Below are positions 1 to 9,106 of a DNA stretch of 64,000 bases, one piece after another. The translations under genes were made by a program, and so were the position numbers. Numbering within the stretch: the first letter of the stretch is position 1; each line of letters begins with the position of its first letter. The notes below the pieces were generated by a model, which saw only the letters and a list, made by a program, of their open reading frames with translations, had not been told where the DNA came from and did no database searches. The stretch comes from Oscillatoriales cyanobacterium (GTDB lineage Bacteria; Cyanobacteriota; Cyanobacteriia; CACIAM-69d): positions 82,779-146,778 of the forward strand of contig RDXB01000035.1 in assembly GCA_004292515.1 (NCBI GenBank), in the 5' to 3' direction.

Positions 1-961
1 GATCGGCAAGGACAACAATCCGGCCGTAGCGCTCTTGGGCACTGCCCCAGCGCCGATGCAAACTCAGGGACGCTTGCAGGCCCACGCCTAGGGCATAGGA
101 GGAGGTGGCCACTTCAAAGCGCTGGCCGGTGGGTTTGTGGCCCGTGGGGTTGCCTTGGCGATCAGCGGTGATGCCGCGCCAGCCCACAAAGGTTGGCTCT
201 AGGGTCGAGTTGGGGTTGACATACAACACCCCCAACCCGTCGGGGCCGCAACACCATTTGTGGCCCGTTCCGGCGTAGAAATCCACCTCAAGGGCTGGCA
301 AATCGAGGGGCAACATCCCGATCGATTGGGCCGCATCGACCAAAATTTGCACCGAGGGCTGCTGTTGGCGGCAAGCACGACCGATCGCCCCCACATCGAG
401 CACTTCGCCGGTATTCCAGAGGGCGTGGCTGACCAACACTAACCGGGTGGTGGGTTGCAGGGCCTGGGCGATCGCATCGGGCAGGTTGGCTCGATCGGGC
501 CAGTCCCGCAGGGGGAAGTAATCGAGCGTGACGTTCCAGCGCTGGGCGATCGCCTGGGCCGCCGCAATTACGCCGGGATGCTCGCAATCGGTGAGCAGGA
601 GTCGATCGCCCGATCGCCAATCAATCCCCCAGAGGGCAATGTTGCAACCGGCCGTGACATTTTCCGTCAGGGCGATCGTGTCGGCAGTCGCGCCCAGTTC
701 TTCGGCAAAGGTTTGGCGGGTGGCATCCAGTTGCCCATTCACCCATTCGCCCACGGCGCTGCTGAAGGGGCCCAACTGCTGCATGGTTTGCCAAGCAGCG
801 GTCATCGCTTCGATCGCCGGTTGGGGCAACGGGCCTTGGCCGCCAAAGTTGAAGTAGGTTTTATTGGCCAGGGCAGGGAAACAGTCCCGCACCTGCTCCA
901 GCGTCAAGGGATCGCGATCGAGCGACGATGCGCCCAAGGGTCTTTCCGCAGCCAATTCCAT
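1..961 (-). CDS. C-DES-like L-cysteine/cystine lyase, class V PLP enzyme (3' end cut by window)
   Basis: I translated 320 codons from the ATG at 961; the C-terminus lies outside the window. The protein is a class V aminotransferase-fold PLP enzyme. It shows the family landmarks LANKTYFNFGGQGPLP (about residue 31), DCEHPG (His128), VDAAQS (Asp209, expected to contact the PLP ring nitrogen) and GTGHKW with Lys235 as the expected Schiff-base lysine. The overall pattern resembles, from memory, the Synechocystis cyst(e)ine lyase C-DES, which releases persulfide sulfur from cystine and can supply Fe-S cluster assembly. Family assignment is firm. Whether it acts as a lyase or as a cysteine desulfurase is inferred from that resemblance. 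It is transcribed leftwards, and no partner gene is visible. Confidence 0.88.
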   Translation of the reverse strand, partial: MELAAERPLGASSLDRDPLTLEQVRDCFPALANKTYFNFGGQGPLPQPAIEAMTAAWQTMQQLGPFSSAVGEWVNGQLDATRQTFAEELGATADTIALTENVTAGCNIALWGIDWRSGDRLLLTDCEHPGVIAAAQAIAQRWNVTLDYFPLRDWPDRANLPDAIAQALQPTTRLVLVSHALWNTGEVLDVGAIGRACRQQQPSVQILVDAAQSIGMLPLDLPALEVDFYAGTGHKWCCGPDGLGVLYVNPNSTLEPTFVGWRGITADRQGNPTGHKPTGQRFEVATSSYALGVGLQASLSLHRRWGSAQERYGRIVVLAD

Positions 962-1103
962 AAAGCAGTAGGAACAATGATGGGTGGGGTAGATGGGCCG
1001 GGTGGTTCATCACCCAAGCCCTGCACTAGGGACTGTCTATCAAGAATCTTTCGACACTCGCCCCTTGTCTGCATCGATCGCTGGGAAGTGCAGAGTGATC
1101 GAT

Positions 1104-1171
1104 TATGACCTTGGGGATAGTATGACCTTGGGGATAGTATGACCTTGGGGATAGTATGACCTTGGGGATAG
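1104..1171. repeat. Four exact tandem copies of a 17-bp unit
   Basis: The unit TATGACCTTGGGGATAG occurs four times without a mismatch between the 5' ends of the C-DES-like gene region and the 3' end of the DUF4268 gene. Perfect identity suggests a recent slippage expansion. It lies about 140 bp upstream of the lyase start, so it could space promoter elements of that gene. Confidence 0.95.
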
Positions 1172-1185
1172 CTCCTCAAAACGGC

Positions 1186-2373
1186 TTACCAAGGTTGCCG
1201 ATCGCTCGATCTCCGCTTGGTATCACTCAGCCCTTGCCGCGCGCGATCGATCACCCAACTAAAGGTTTCAAACACTTGCTGCATCGATTGATCGTCTCGC
1301 AGGGTGGAGAGGCTGAAGTTGGGGGCGCGGCGCTCCCGAGAGTCGGGCGGCAGCGCCAAGCCGATCGAACTCAGGTGGTTGCGGAGTTCCATCCATTCCT
1401 CATGGCGCGTGAAGGGATACCAAGAGGCATAGGCGCTTGAGTTAATTTCCAACCCGCCATCGATTCCCACCTTAAACAGCTCGTGGGACTCGCCACGGCC
1501 AAAGTCACACATCGCGACAAACCCACCGTAGGCATCGCCCGTGCGCCAATAGACTTCCACATCAGTGCGATCGCTGCACCACTCGTAGATATGGTGGGCG
1601 ATCGCCGCTTCGTCTTCCCCTTGGCGCGTTGTGAACTCCTGGAAGAAACTCTCCTCGTCCCAGCGGCGGCGATCGAGGGCCGGTGAGGCATTTTTACTGT
1701 CAGCCATCCGCCCAATCGATCGGGGCACCAGGGTGCAGAAGCCCTCATCACTGACATATTGCCGCAGTTCGATCGCTTGCACTTCCGCCGGATCCATTTG
1801 GGCGTTCAGGAATTCCACCGTGCGCACCAGTTCCGGCGACAGGGCATCGGACACCACCACAATCCGAATCCGACCCGCTTGCAGATGGGTTTTCACTTGC
1901 TGCCAAAACCGTTCTTCTTCGGATTCGTCGTGGCCCAAAAATTCTTCGATCGCCTGGTCAGGATCGCGATCGTTGGCTCGGCAACTGGCCTCAAACTGGG
2001 CCAACATGGCTTCGATCGGCCAATATTGCGACAGATTCGCCGCATATTCGATCGCCTGGCCAATGAGGCCCTGGGACTGGGGCCCAGCCTCATCTTGGTT
2101 ACAAAACACTTCGACCACCGTGGGCACCCCTTGGCGATCGAGAAAGATCCGATCGAGTGACCAGCGATCAGCGCGATCGTCATCAAAAGAATTGGTTCCC
2201 TGGCGGACAATCGCTAGCCAATCTTGGTCGCGGGCCATGAGCGAGCGATCGCCAGCCAATAGATTGGGATGGTTTTCCAGCAACTCTTGGATCAACGTCA
2301 CCGATCCATAGGGCTGCTCCGTCATTTCGACGAGTCGCCCGTCGTTACGTACTAGATAAATTCCGCTGCTCAT
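1186..2373 (-). CDS. DUF4268-type protein with a degenerate nuclease-like N-terminal domain
   Basis: This is a 395-residue protein of unknown function. Residues 70-120 resemble the PD-(D/E)XK-like part of DUF4268 proteins: Asp74, then TVVEVF at 85-90, then GQAIEYAANLSQYWP at 105-119. In the usual form I recall the strand reads VEVK; here the lysine position is Phe90, so nuclease activity is doubtful. The middle carries the family signature of Glu-rich loops and an IELRQYV...TLVPRSIG segment (about 200-220). The C-terminal half (about 250-370) has the acidic and Trp-rich character of the DUF4268 domain. The ATG at 2373 is the only good start. It is transcribed leftwards, downstream of dapF with a 138-bp gap. 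The role is unknown; DNA recognition is possible. Confidence 0.7.
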   Translation of the reverse strand: MSSGIYLVRNDGRLVEMTEQPYGSVTLIQELLENHPNLLAGDRSLMARDQDWLAIVRQGTNSFDDDRADRWSLDRIFLDRQGVPTVVEVFCNQDEAGPQSQGLIGQAIEYAANLSQYWPIEAMLAQFEASCRANDRDPDQAIEEFLGHDESEEERFWQQVKTHLQAGRIRIVVVSDALSPELVRTVEFLNAQMDPAEVQAIELRQYVSDEGFCTLVPRSIGRMADSKNASPALDRRRWDEESFFQEFTTRQGEDEAAIAHHIYEWCSDRTDVEVYWRTGDAYGGFVAMCDFGRGESHELFKVGIDGGLEINSSAYASWYPFTRHEEWMELRNHLSSIGLALPPDSRERRAPNFSLSTLRDDQSMQQVFETFSWVIDRARQGLSDTKRRSSDRQPW

Positions 2374-2511
2374 GCCTGTGGCTCTTCGATTGCTGTCATG
2401 GACTGAGGATCGCCGATGGAGTATTTGGTCTTAAATCGATGGCGATAGGCCCAACCCAACTCTCTGAATCGACGCGCGATCGACGATCGCCCCTATCGAC
2501 TTGGGGCTAAC

Positions 2512-3354
2512 TTACCCCCACACCCCGTTGAAAACAAACGTAGCCGGCCCGGTCATATGCACCCGGTTGCTGATCATTTCCCATCCAATCTGTAGCGGGC
2601 CGCCCGGTAGCTCGACCGTGGCCGAGCGATCGCTCCGGCCATTCAACACCGCTGCCACCAGTGTGGCACAGGCTCCGGTTCCACAGGCCAAAGTGATCCC
2701 CGCCCCGCGCTCCCAAACCCGCATCTTTAGGTAGTCAGGCCGCACCACTTCCACAAACTCCGTGTTGGTGCGTTGGGGAAACGCCGGATGGTGCTCGAAT
2801 TGCGGGCCGATCGCCGATAGGTCGATCGCCGCCACATCTTCCACAAAGGTAATGCAGTGGGGATTACCCATGCTCACAGCCGTCACCGACCAATCGTGAC
2901 CCGCGACGCTCAACGATCGGGCGATCGCCTTGTCGCCCGCCGGAGCCAAGGTCGTCGGCACTTGTTCCGCATCCAAAATCGGGTAGCCCATATCCACCGT
3001 CACCTGGCCGTCGGCGCGCAGGGTGGGGCCAATCATGCCTGCTAGGGTATGGACTTGGTAGGCTTTTTCGGTGTTTTCCAAACCTTCGAGACTTGCGACA
3101 TACTTGGCAAAGCAGCGAATGCCATTGCCGCACATTTCCGGCTCCGACCCATCGGAGTTAAAGATCCGCATGGTGTAGTCAGCGCCGTTTTGACCCGGCA
3201 ACACGAAAATGACACCGTCGGCACCAATGCCAAAATGGCGATCGCACAGTTGCACGGCTTCGGCAGGCGAGACGATCGGCTCCGGTCGATCGCGGTTGTC
3301 TAGCAAAATAAAGTCATTGCCTAATCCGTGATACTTTGCAAACGCAAGTCCCAT
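2512..3354 (-). CDS. dapF: Diaminopimelate epimerase
   Basis: DapF interconverts LL- and meso-diaminopimelate without a cofactor, in the cytoplasm, for lysine and peptidoglycan synthesis. The 280-residue protein has the usual length and both catalytic cysteines: Cys75 in [13 protein letters not shown] and Cys224 in [11 protein letters not shown]. The start was placed at 3354 ([15 protein letters not shown]), where the family normally begins; a 27-residue upstream extension in frame looks non-coding. It is divergent from hfq with only 12 bp between start codons, so the two genes must have overlapping promoters or leaders. Confidence 0.97.
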   Translation of the reverse strand: MGLAFAKYHGLGNDFILLDNRDRPEPIVSPAEAVQLCDRHFGIGADGVIFVLPGQNGADYTMRIFNSDGSEPEMCGNGIRCFAKYVASLEGLENTEKAYQVHTLAGMIGPTLRADGQVTVDMGYPILDAEQVPTTLAPAGDKAIARSLSVAGHDWSVTAVSMGNPHCITFVEDVAAIDLSAIGPQFEHHPAFPQRTNTEFVEVVRPDYLKMRVWERGAGITLACGTGACATLVAAVLNGRSDRSATVELPGGPLQIGWEMISNRVHMTGPATFVFNGVWG

Positions 3355-3366
3355 TGAGCACTCCCT

Positions 3367-3582
3367 ATGGCTGACGAGTTTAATACTGGACTGCCAAGCA
3401 TCCGCCAGGTGCAGGCCGCCATTAAAAATAAGCAAGACGTGGAACTGAAACTGCTCACCAACGACCTAATTGCGGGCAAGGTGAGATGGCAGGATCATGA
3501 CTGCATCTGCATTGTTGACCACCAAGACCAGCCTACAATCGTTTGGCGACACGCGATCGCCTACATCAAGCCGAAGGCCTAG
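3367..3582 (+). CDS. hfq: Cyanobacterial Hfq
   Basis: This 71-residue Sm-like protein matches the cyanobacterial Hfq family: [35 protein letters not shown] followed by the short Sm2 segment [13 protein letters not shown]. Cyanobacterial Hfq has diverged from the enterobacterial type: the RNA-binding residues of the proximal face are mostly absent. In Synechocystis Hfq is needed for type IV pilus motility through binding to the pilus ATPase PilB1. It is divergent from dapF, and its last 17 bp overlap the 3' end of the convergent iron permease gene. Confidence 0.93.
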   Translation: MADEFNTGLPSIRQVQAAIKNKQDVELKLLTNDLIAGKVRWQDHDCICIVDHQDQPTIVWRHAIAYIKPKA

Positions 3583-4537
3583 GCGATCCATCAACCGATC
3601 CATCAACCGGGGGCGCTGGGGGGCGATCAGTCGGGGCAGCATCCCGCTGAGCCAAGCTCCGAAAGTAGAGCGTCCCAACAACGCCCAAAAATGCACTGTA
3701 GCCAATGCCCTGGGTCAAGTAGAGTCGATCGCGATAGCCCAGCAGGGTTTTGAGTAGGACTCCCGGCAGTTGGTGATCGTTCAGCCAGCCTGACCAATCC
3801 CACAGGCGCGGCCCCAGCACACAGGTTTCCTTGGCCCCTGCGCACAGGTCGGCGAACCAGGCCAGATTCGCTGCGCCCAACAACAAAACGGCAGCGTCCA
3901 AGTGCTTCAGCACCGAGACCACCAACCCGGCCACCACCAACAGCAGCAGCACTCCCACCACTTGAAAAAAGCGGCGCACATCGATCCGCACGCCAAAGCG
4001 AAAGAGCAACAGCCCCATCACCACCGCTCCCAGCAGGCCGGCGATCGCTCCGATCGCGGCTCCTAGACTTTGTTGGAATTGGGCGGCAATGAAGATGACG
4101 GTTTCTAGACCTTCTTGCAAAACGGCGGCCGTGACGAGGCTAAAAATCTTCCAACTCGCGCCATCCCCATTCCCGATCGCCTGTTGCACAGAGGATTGCA
4201 CTTCGCCCTTGAGTTGCTTGGCTTGCTGGGTCATCCACACCAACATCCAGCTCAACAGCCCGATCGCCAAGGTTCCCAGCGCCACCTTTAGCAACTCCGT
4301 CAGTAGGGGCGCGATCGGCGCGGCCGATCGATCCAAGACTCCAAACACCCCAGCCAAACCAAAGCCCACCAATGCACTCAGCCCCAACCCCGCCAGAATC
4401 CCCAGTCCTACCCAGCGGTTGAGATGCGATTGACCCGCCTGACGCAAACAGGCCAGCACCAAGCCCACAATCAACACGGCTTCAAAGCCTTCCCGCAGGG
4501 CGATCGAGAAGGTGGGCAAAACATCTGCAAAATTCAT
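3566..4537 (-). CDS. FTR1-family iron permease
   Basis: This is a polytopic membrane protein of 323 residues. It has the two iron-binding helices typical of FTR1/EfeU permeases: REGFE at residues 15-19 and QEGLE at 141-145. Hydrophobic segments are at about 20-32, 42-65, 81-102, 132-152, 157-180 and 185-215, with another near the C-terminus. The start chosen is MNFADVLPTFSIALREGFEA at 4537; the open frame runs further upstream but codes for low-quality Cys/Ser/Pro-rich sequence. Family members import ferric or ferrous iron across the plasma membrane, usually with an oxidase partner; no such partner is seen here. It lies 79 bp behind the DUF4332 gene on the same strand and may share its transcript. 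Confidence 0.9.
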   Translation of the reverse strand: MNFADVLPTFSIALREGFEAVLIVGLVLACLRQAGQSHLNRWVGLGILAGLGLSALVGFGLAGVFGVLDRSAAPIAPLLTELLKVALGTLAIGLLSWMLVWMTQQAKQLKGEVQSSVQQAIGNGDGASWKIFSLVTAAVLQEGLETVIFIAAQFQQSLGAAIGAIAGLLGAVVMGLLLFRFGVRIDVRRFFQVVGVLLLLVVAGLVVSVLKHLDAAVLLLGAANLAWFADLCAGAKETCVLGPRLWDWSGWLNDHQLPGVLLKTLLGYRDRLYLTQGIGYSAFLGVVGTLYFRSLAQRDAAPTDRPPAPPVDGSVDGSPRPSA

Positions 4538-4616
4538 GGACACGAGCGGTTTGCTCCGACGACTCAGGGCTGGGTTGAGGACTGGCGAAGGGTAGGGGCG
4601 CACCAGTCCTTTCAGG

Positions 4617-5078
4617 CTAGCGATTTGCCGGGCGATCGGCCAAGGGTGGCCGGGGCGATGGATACAATTCGCGGGCTTGCAAGATCCATTGAGTAATGGT
4701 GCCCAGGGGCGGACAAAGATTCCGCCGCTGGAGTTCTCGCACTTGGAGCCGCAGAATTTGCTGGTGCAGCTTGTGGGCCGGTTGCTGGGCCAGTTGGGCG
4801 GTGCTGATGATGCCCGCATGGAGCAACAGGCCGCAGTAATCGAGGCCGACACTGGGAATGCGGGCTAGATCGGCTAGGGCGATCCATTTGCGGACATGGT
4901 GTTCGTGCAAGCGCAGTTGGGCGGCGATCGCCCGTTGTCGATCGCGATCGGCTCCTTGGTGCAGCAGCGATCGGGTGTCGGTGATGCCCAGAGCCTGCAG
5001 GCTGGCCAGGTCAGTGGCGCTGAGACCGGGCAATTGCGAGAGGGGCCACCAACAGGCGGGCGATCGACGAGACGACAT
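4617..5078 (-). CDS. DUF4332 protein with helix-hairpin-helix-like repeats
   Basis: This 153-residue soluble protein is built from repeated helix-hairpin-helix-like units: LSQLPGLSATDLASLQALGITDTRSLL at about 13-39, then a second unit around ADLARIPSVGLDYCGLLLHAGIISTAQLAQQPAHKL at about 69-104. This is the pattern of DUF4332, which in other proteins is attached to DNA- or nucleotide-related domains. It may bind nucleic acid. It is probably co-oriented with the iron permease, but no functional link is known. Confidence 0.8.
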   Translation of the reverse strand: MSSRRSPACWWPLSQLPGLSATDLASLQALGITDTRSLLHQGADRDRQRAIAAQLRLHEHHVRKWIALADLARIPSVGLDYCGLLLHAGIISTAQLAQQPAHKLHQQILRLQVRELQRRNLCPPLGTITQWILQARELYPSPRPPLADRPANR

Positions 5079-5191
5079 GGGCTAACCAGCAATGGACGAC
5101 GATTCCGATCCTGACATAGAAATCACAATCTCTAACCATTCACTCCATTCACAGTTTTCAAAATTTTCAAACAGTGAAAGCCACAATTTCG

Positions 5192-5220
5192 GTAGGGATA
5201 GGTTTTAAACCTACCCCCAC
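5192..5220. repeat. Imperfect palindrome of the GTAGGG...CCTAC type
   Basis: GTAGGGATAGGTTT is followed by its near reverse complement. It is the same kind of element as those at 7318-7346 and 17363-17390. It lies in a 289-bp A+T-rich gap upstream of the Uma2 gene that otherwise shows nothing recognisable. Confidence 0.7.
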
Positions 5221-5367
5221 AATAATGTTGATTTTTAATAACTCAATCAAGGCAAGCCAGATGGCAAGTCAAGCAACAAAAATAGAATCAGCCAACCCCA
5301 ATCAGTCCAGGCTAAAATGGATTGACTCGAATCAGCCTACCCTAATCACCAAAAGGCTTGGTTTCCT

Positions 5368-6042
5368 ATGGTCGTATCGTTTGACCAATTAACAATCCCC
5401 AGCGGAAGCTACATTCTGCTACGAGATATTGACTGGAGTGAATTTGAAAGAATTCTAGAAGGGCTTAAACATCAGCCAGGTCATCGAATCGCTTATGAAG
5501 ACGGATTTTTAGAAATCATGACCCCATTGCCCGAACATGAGCATTTCAAAGAACTATTGAGTGATGCCATCAAAGAGGTCGCAGATAGTCTTGACCTAGA
5601 CTATGCCAGCTATGGGTCAACCACTTGGCGCAGCCGCTTTAAGCAAGCTGGCATTGAACCAGACAATTGTTTTTATATTAAAAATGAGGTCATGATTCGG
5701 GGCAAACTAGAATTTGATTTAAGTGTCGATCCACCGCCGGATTTAGCCCTAGAAATCGATCTGACCAGCCCTTCACTTGATCGCTTCCCAATCTACGCAC
5801 GGTTGGGAATTCCCGAAATTTGGCGCTATGCCAAAGGGGAACTGCAAGTCTATGAACTACAAGGCGATCACTATCAGGCGCGTTCAACTAGCTTGGCATT
5901 TCCTCAGTTGCCGGTCAGTGAACTACCTACTGTGCTGGAGCGCTCTCGCTCCTCAGGACAACGAGCAATGCGGCGGGCTGTGCGGGATTGGGTGGCTCAG
6001 TGGCGATCGCCCCAGGCCACTTCCGATCCTGGAACGGTGTAG
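5368..6042 (+). CDS. Uma2-family (DUF820) endonuclease-like protein
   Basis: A 224-residue member of the Uma2/DUF820 family, which is greatly expanded in cyanobacteria. The restriction-endonuclease-like core is visible: YEDGFLEIMTPLPEHEH (about 44-60), KLEFDLSVDPPPDLALEIDLTSPS (about 112-135) containing the Asp and Glu of the PD-(D/E)XK fold, and IYARLGIPEIWRYAKGELQVYEL (about 142-164). The C-terminal tail of about 30 residues is Arg/Ser-rich. Codon use and base composition are more A+T-rich than in neighbouring genes, which suits a mobile or recently acquired gene. Function in vivo is unknown for the family. Confidence 0.88.
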   Translation: MVVSFDQLTIPSGSYILLRDIDWSEFERILEGLKHQPGHRIAYEDGFLEIMTPLPEHEHFKELLSDAIKEVADSLDLDYASYGSTTWRSRFKQAGIEPDNCFYIKNEVMIRGKLEFDLSVDPPPDLALEIDLTSPSLDRFPIYARLGIPEIWRYAKGELQVYELQGDHYQARSTSLAFPQLPVSELPTVLERSRSSGQRAMRRAVRDWVAQWRSPQATSDPGTV

Positions 6043-6162
6043 CCAGTAACCCTGAATGGCAGGCATGGCGGTGAATTGCGGTGAATGGGCGTGAATTGCA
6101 ATTAAACTGTGGACACTTGAAAAATTCCCGTTTTCAGACAACGTTTTAGACACGATCGACCC

Positions 6163-7104
6163 ATGACCGCCCAATCTCCCGCCTTTGTGCAACCCGGCCT
6201 GGCTTCCCGCTTGGTGACGGGCTTGCTGTCGATTAAGCCCTTGGCTAACTTTGCCCGCAGCCGCGCTCGCAAAATGATGATCGAGCGGGCTGAAGGGATG
6301 GGGATTCCCTGGCGCAAAACGGCCGCCGAACTTCAGGGCCGCGACTGGTCGGCGGAGTTGGCCCAGGTCGAAAACCCGAATTTGGCCTATCCCGACTATT
6401 ACTTGCGGCCGTTCCACGCCTACGATCGCGGCAATTTGGGCTGGGAACCGGCCAGCGAAGTGGAGGTGGCGGCCTATTCGGTGCATTCCACGATTTTTGG
6501 CCCTGAGAAAAGTGCTGATGGGGACGCGCGGTTGCGGGCGGCCTATCACGAGGTGCTGAAGGCGACGATCGCTCCCGATCCCCAGGCGATCGTGGATTTG
6601 GGGTGCAGTGTCGGCATGAGCACCTTTGCCTTGCAGCGGCTCTATCCCCAGGCCCAGCTCACGGGGGTGGACTTGTCGCCCAACTTTTTGGCGGTGGCAA
6701 CCCATAACACAGAGCATTCACCGATGAATCCCGATCGCGCCCGGCCCCGGTGGGTACATGCGGCGGCTGAGGCCACGGGGCTGCCGGCCGCTAGCTACGA
6801 TTTGGTATCGGCTTCGTTGATGTATCACGAGCTGCCCCAGACGGCGGCGATCGCTATTTTGCAAGAGGCTCGGCGACTGCTGAAACCCGGTGGCTACCTG
6901 GCAATTATGGACATGAACCCCAAATCGGAGGTTTACGCAAAAATGCCGCCCTATATTTTGACCCTGCTCAAGAGTACGGAGCCCTACTTGGATCAATACT
7001 TTGGTCTGGATCTGAGCGAGGCGATCGCCCAAGCCGGGTTTGAGCCGCCGACAATTACGCCCACGACGGTGCGCCACCGGGCGATCGTGGCCCGTGCCCG
7101 CTAG
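6163..7104 (+). CDS. Class I SAM-dependent methyltransferase
   Basis: This 313-residue protein has a complete Rossmann-type methyltransferase domain from about residue 120 on: motif I VDLGCSVGMSTFALQ, the acidic end of strand 2 at LTGVDLSPNFL, and YDLVSASLMYHELPQ followed by RLLKPGGYLAIMD. The first 120 residues form a conserved-looking extension (LVTGLLSIKPLANFARSRARKMM) that may be amphipathic and contact membranes or substrate. Close relatives are widespread in cyanobacteria, but I do not know a characterised substrate. It stands alone between intergenic repeats. Confidence 0.85.
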   Translation: MTAQSPAFVQPGLASRLVTGLLSIKPLANFARSRARKMMIERAEGMGIPWRKTAAELQGRDWSAELAQVENPNLAYPDYYLRPFHAYDRGNLGWEPASEVEVAAYSVHSTIFGPEKSADGDARLRAAYHEVLKATIAPDPQAIVDLGCSVGMSTFALQRLYPQAQLTGVDLSPNFLAVATHNTEHSPMNPDRARPRWVHAAAEATGLPAASYDLVSASLMYHELPQTAAIAILQEARRLLKPGGYLAIMDMNPKSEVYAKMPPYILTLLKSTEPYLDQYFGLDLSEAIAQAGFEPPTITPTTVRHRAIVARAR

Positions 7105-7185
7105 GGTTCGATGGTCGCGGGAACAGGTTTCAATACAGTCAATCACCTAAAATCCCGATTCCACCGCGAACGCATCGTGGGGCAG

Positions 7186-7205
7186 CAAGGGGCTTAAGCC
7201 CCTTG
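7186..7205. repeat. Core palindrome of the CAAGGGGCTTAAGCCCCTTG family
   Basis: This is a perfect 20-bp palindrome with the family flanks: CGATTCCACCG and ATCGTGGGGCAG to the left, TTACG and a CAATTGGGGCA-like stretch to the right. It lies just behind the methyltransferase gene and could fold as a hairpin in its 3' UTR. Confidence 0.95.
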
Positions 7206-7317
7206 TTACGTATGACAATTGGGGCAAGGAGCATCGGCCATTTCAGCCCCATTCCCAAAAATGACGACAGGCTGTAGCACCTTGCTCTGGGAAACAGGTT
7301 TCAATCAAATCATTGTC

Positions 7318-7346
7318 GTAGGGGCGGGTTTGAAACCCGCCCCTAC
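7318..7346. repeat. 29-bp palindrome GTAGGGGCGGGTTT-G-AAACCCGCCCCTAC
   Basis: Two perfect 14-bp arms around a single G. It ends 17 bp before the sipA start codon, so in the transcript a very stable hairpin would sit directly in front of the sipA ribosome binding region. Confidence 0.95.
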
Positions 7347-7363
7347 CATCGGGGGGGACAACG

Positions 7364-7594
7364 ATGAGCGAATCGAGTGGAGCGATCGAATTGGCGGCGG
7401 GCGATCGGGTGAAATTAATTGCCCTGCCGCCCTACGTGAAAACGGCGGAACCCCTGCCGATGTTGCGGCCGCCCTCGGTGTTGGCGATCGGGGATCAGGG
7501 CACTGTGCTGGGTGTGCGACCGGGTAACAGTTGGGCCGTGCGGTTCAAGAATGGGGCTTATCTGTTGGCAGCGCAATACCTGGAACGGGTTTGA
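7364..7594 (+). CDS. sipA: SipA (DUF3148), interactor of the histidine kinase NblS
   Basis: This 76-residue protein carries the DUF3148 signature GDRVKLIALPPYVKTAEPLPMLRPPS and ends VRFKNGAYLLAAQYLERV, an SH3-like small barrel. In Synechococcus elongatus, SipA binds the ATP-binding domain of NblS and modulates the NblS-RpaB/SrrA signalling that controls high-light and nutrient stress genes. It is followed by coaD after 33 bp, probably in one transcript. The 29-bp palindrome just upstream may limit translation initiation. Confidence 0.88.
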   Translation: MSESSGAIELAAGDRVKLIALPPYVKTAEPLPMLRPPSVLAIGDQGTVLGVRPGNSWAVRFKNGAYLLAAQYLERV

Positions 7595-7627
7595 GTCGCT
7601 CAACATCATCAACCTTGAGGACGCATG

Positions 7628-8137
7628 ATGGCCGTTGGGGCAATTTATCCGGGTAGCTTTGACCCGATCACCTTGGGGCATTTGGATATCATTGAGCGGG
7701 GCTGCCAACTGTTTGATCAGGTGGTGGTGGCCGTGTTGCGGAACCCCAACAAAAAGCCCCTGTTTGAGGTGGCCGAGCGGATGGAGTTGATTCGTCGATC
7801 GACCGCCCATCTGCCCAATGTCAAGGTGGATACCTTCGATGGGCTGACGGTGGAGTATGCTCGCCAGCAAGGGGCCACCGTATTATTACGGGGATTGCGG
7901 GTGTTGTCGGACTTTGAGTATGAGCTACAAATGGCCCATACCAACAAGACTCTCTCGAAGGCGATCGAGACGGTCTTTCTGGCCACGCGCAATGAGTATA
8001 GTTTTTTGAGTAGTAGCCTGGTGAAAGAGATCGCGCGCTTTGGTGGCCCGGTCGATCGCCTTGTTCCCGATCCTGTTGTTGCGGAGATTCAGCGATGTTT
8101 TCCTCAGATGCCTCTGGTTTCGCCCCCCAGCCCGTAG
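7628..8137 (+). CDS. coaD: Phosphopantetheine adenylyltransferase
   Basis: CoaD transfers AMP from ATP to 4'-phosphopantetheine, the penultimate step of coenzyme A synthesis. The protein (169 residues from [13 protein letters not shown]) has the nucleotidyltransferase motif TLGHLDII near residue 15 and the C-terminal [17 protein letters not shown]. Two ATG codons are adjacent; the second was used. The 3' end overlaps the next gene by 43 bp, implying translational coupling. Confidence 0.96.
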   Translation: MAVGAIYPGSFDPITLGHLDIIERGCQLFDQVVVAVLRNPNKKPLFEVAERMELIRRSTAHLPNVKVDTFDGLTVEYARQQGATVLLRGLRVLSDFEYELQMAHTNKTLSKAIETVFLATRNEYSFLSSSLVKEIARFGGPVDRLVPDPVVAEIQRCFPQMPLVSPPSP

Positions 8138-8781
8138 CGGATTCCACGGAGGCGGTGGCCGAGCCAGCAGCAAACGAGACTCAATCGACCAATGGGCGAT
8201 CGGGCGGCCTGGACATTCAACGGGCGCTCGATCGGCTCGAAGAAATCGTCCTTGACAGTCCCCGGATTCCCTTTGGGCGGCGCACCTTGGTCGATGAAGA
8301 ACTGCTGCTGGATCAATTGGACGCGGTGCGGTTGAATTTACCGGCGGCCTTTCGGGAGGCCGAGGCGATCGTCCGGCAGCGCGAACAGATTTTGTTTGAA
8401 GCCCAGCAACAGGCCAAGGACATCGTGGAAGGAGCCAAGCAACAGGCGGCCCGGGCCATTTCCGAAACGGAGCTGGTGCGCCACGCTCAGTTAGAAGCCG
8501 ATTCCATCCATCGGCAGGTGGAAGAAGAATGCCAAGCCGCCCGCGATCGCCTGCTGACGGAGTTAGATCAAACCCGGCAGCAGGTGGCGGTGGAGTTGGA
8601 AGAAATGCGCCGCGCGGCGATCGCGGAGTGTGAGGCAATCCAAGACGGGGCCGATGACTATGCCGATCGGGTCTTGAGCAATATCGAGCGGCAGTTGGGC
8701 GATATGTTGCGGGTAATCCGCAATGGTCGCCAGCAGTTGCAGCAGGAGTCCGATCGCGCCGCCAAGAGCCTCGGTAAGTAA
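8095..8781 (+). CDS. DivIVA-like coiled-coil protein (possible Cdv3)
   Basis: After a variable Ala/Glu/Ser-rich N-terminus (1-38), this 228-residue protein has the conserved block [31 protein letters not shown]...[21 protein letters not shown] (about 39-97). An almost unbroken coiled coil rich in Glu, Gln, Arg and Ala follows to residue 220. This layout fits the DivIVA-like cyanobacterial proteins, of which Cdv3 is a cell-division factor; the Cdv3 identity is from memory and not certain. It overlaps coaD by 43 bp. A downstream GTG at 8155 would remove the overlap and is an alternative start. Confidence 0.6.
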   Translation: MFSSDASGFAPQPVADSTEAVAEPAANETQSTNGRSGGLDIQRALDRLEEIVLDSPRIPFGRRTLVDEELLLDQLDAVRLNLPAAFREAEAIVRQREQILFEAQQQAKDIVEGAKQQAARAISETELVRHAQLEADSIHRQVEEECQAARDRLLTELDQTRQQVAVELEEMRRAAIAECEAIQDGADDYADRVLSNIERQLGDMLRVIRNGRQQLQQESDRAAKSLGK

Positions 8782-8843
8782 TACCGGGTCTGGTTATTCC
8801 ATAGGCCTGGAATCCTGATGCTGCCGTTGCAAGATCTTGGGGG

Positions 8844-8931
8844 CAAGGGGCTTAGGGGGTGTCGTCGTTTCGCCCAAAACCCTGATTCCACCGTTAGCGG
8901 ATCGTGGGGGACAAGGGGCTTAAGCCCCTTG
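8844..8931. repeat. Left end plus core of the 165-bp palindromic element
   Basis: The left terminus CAAGGGGCTTAGGGGGTGTC starts at 8844 and the perfect core palindrome is at 8912-8931. I see no right terminus, so this copy is truncated. The surrounding 325-bp gap (8782-9106) holds no gene. Confidence 0.9.
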
Positions 8932-9106
8932 TTACGACCATTGGGGCATGGGAAATCAACCGTTTCAGCTTGACCGTCTGTCCTGGCCGAAGCCATTCAG
9001 CCGCAATCACCCAAGCCCAAAAATTGCGATACGATCGACGGCACTTGATCCCACGGGGATCTCGACCCGATCGCCGCTCAACTTCGCTGAATTGCGCTGA
9101 ATTGCT

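Noticed and set aside
455..1108. Long plus-strand open frame
   Set aside because: It is antisense to the C-DES-like gene, which has clear family motifs; the plus-strand product has no recognisable features.
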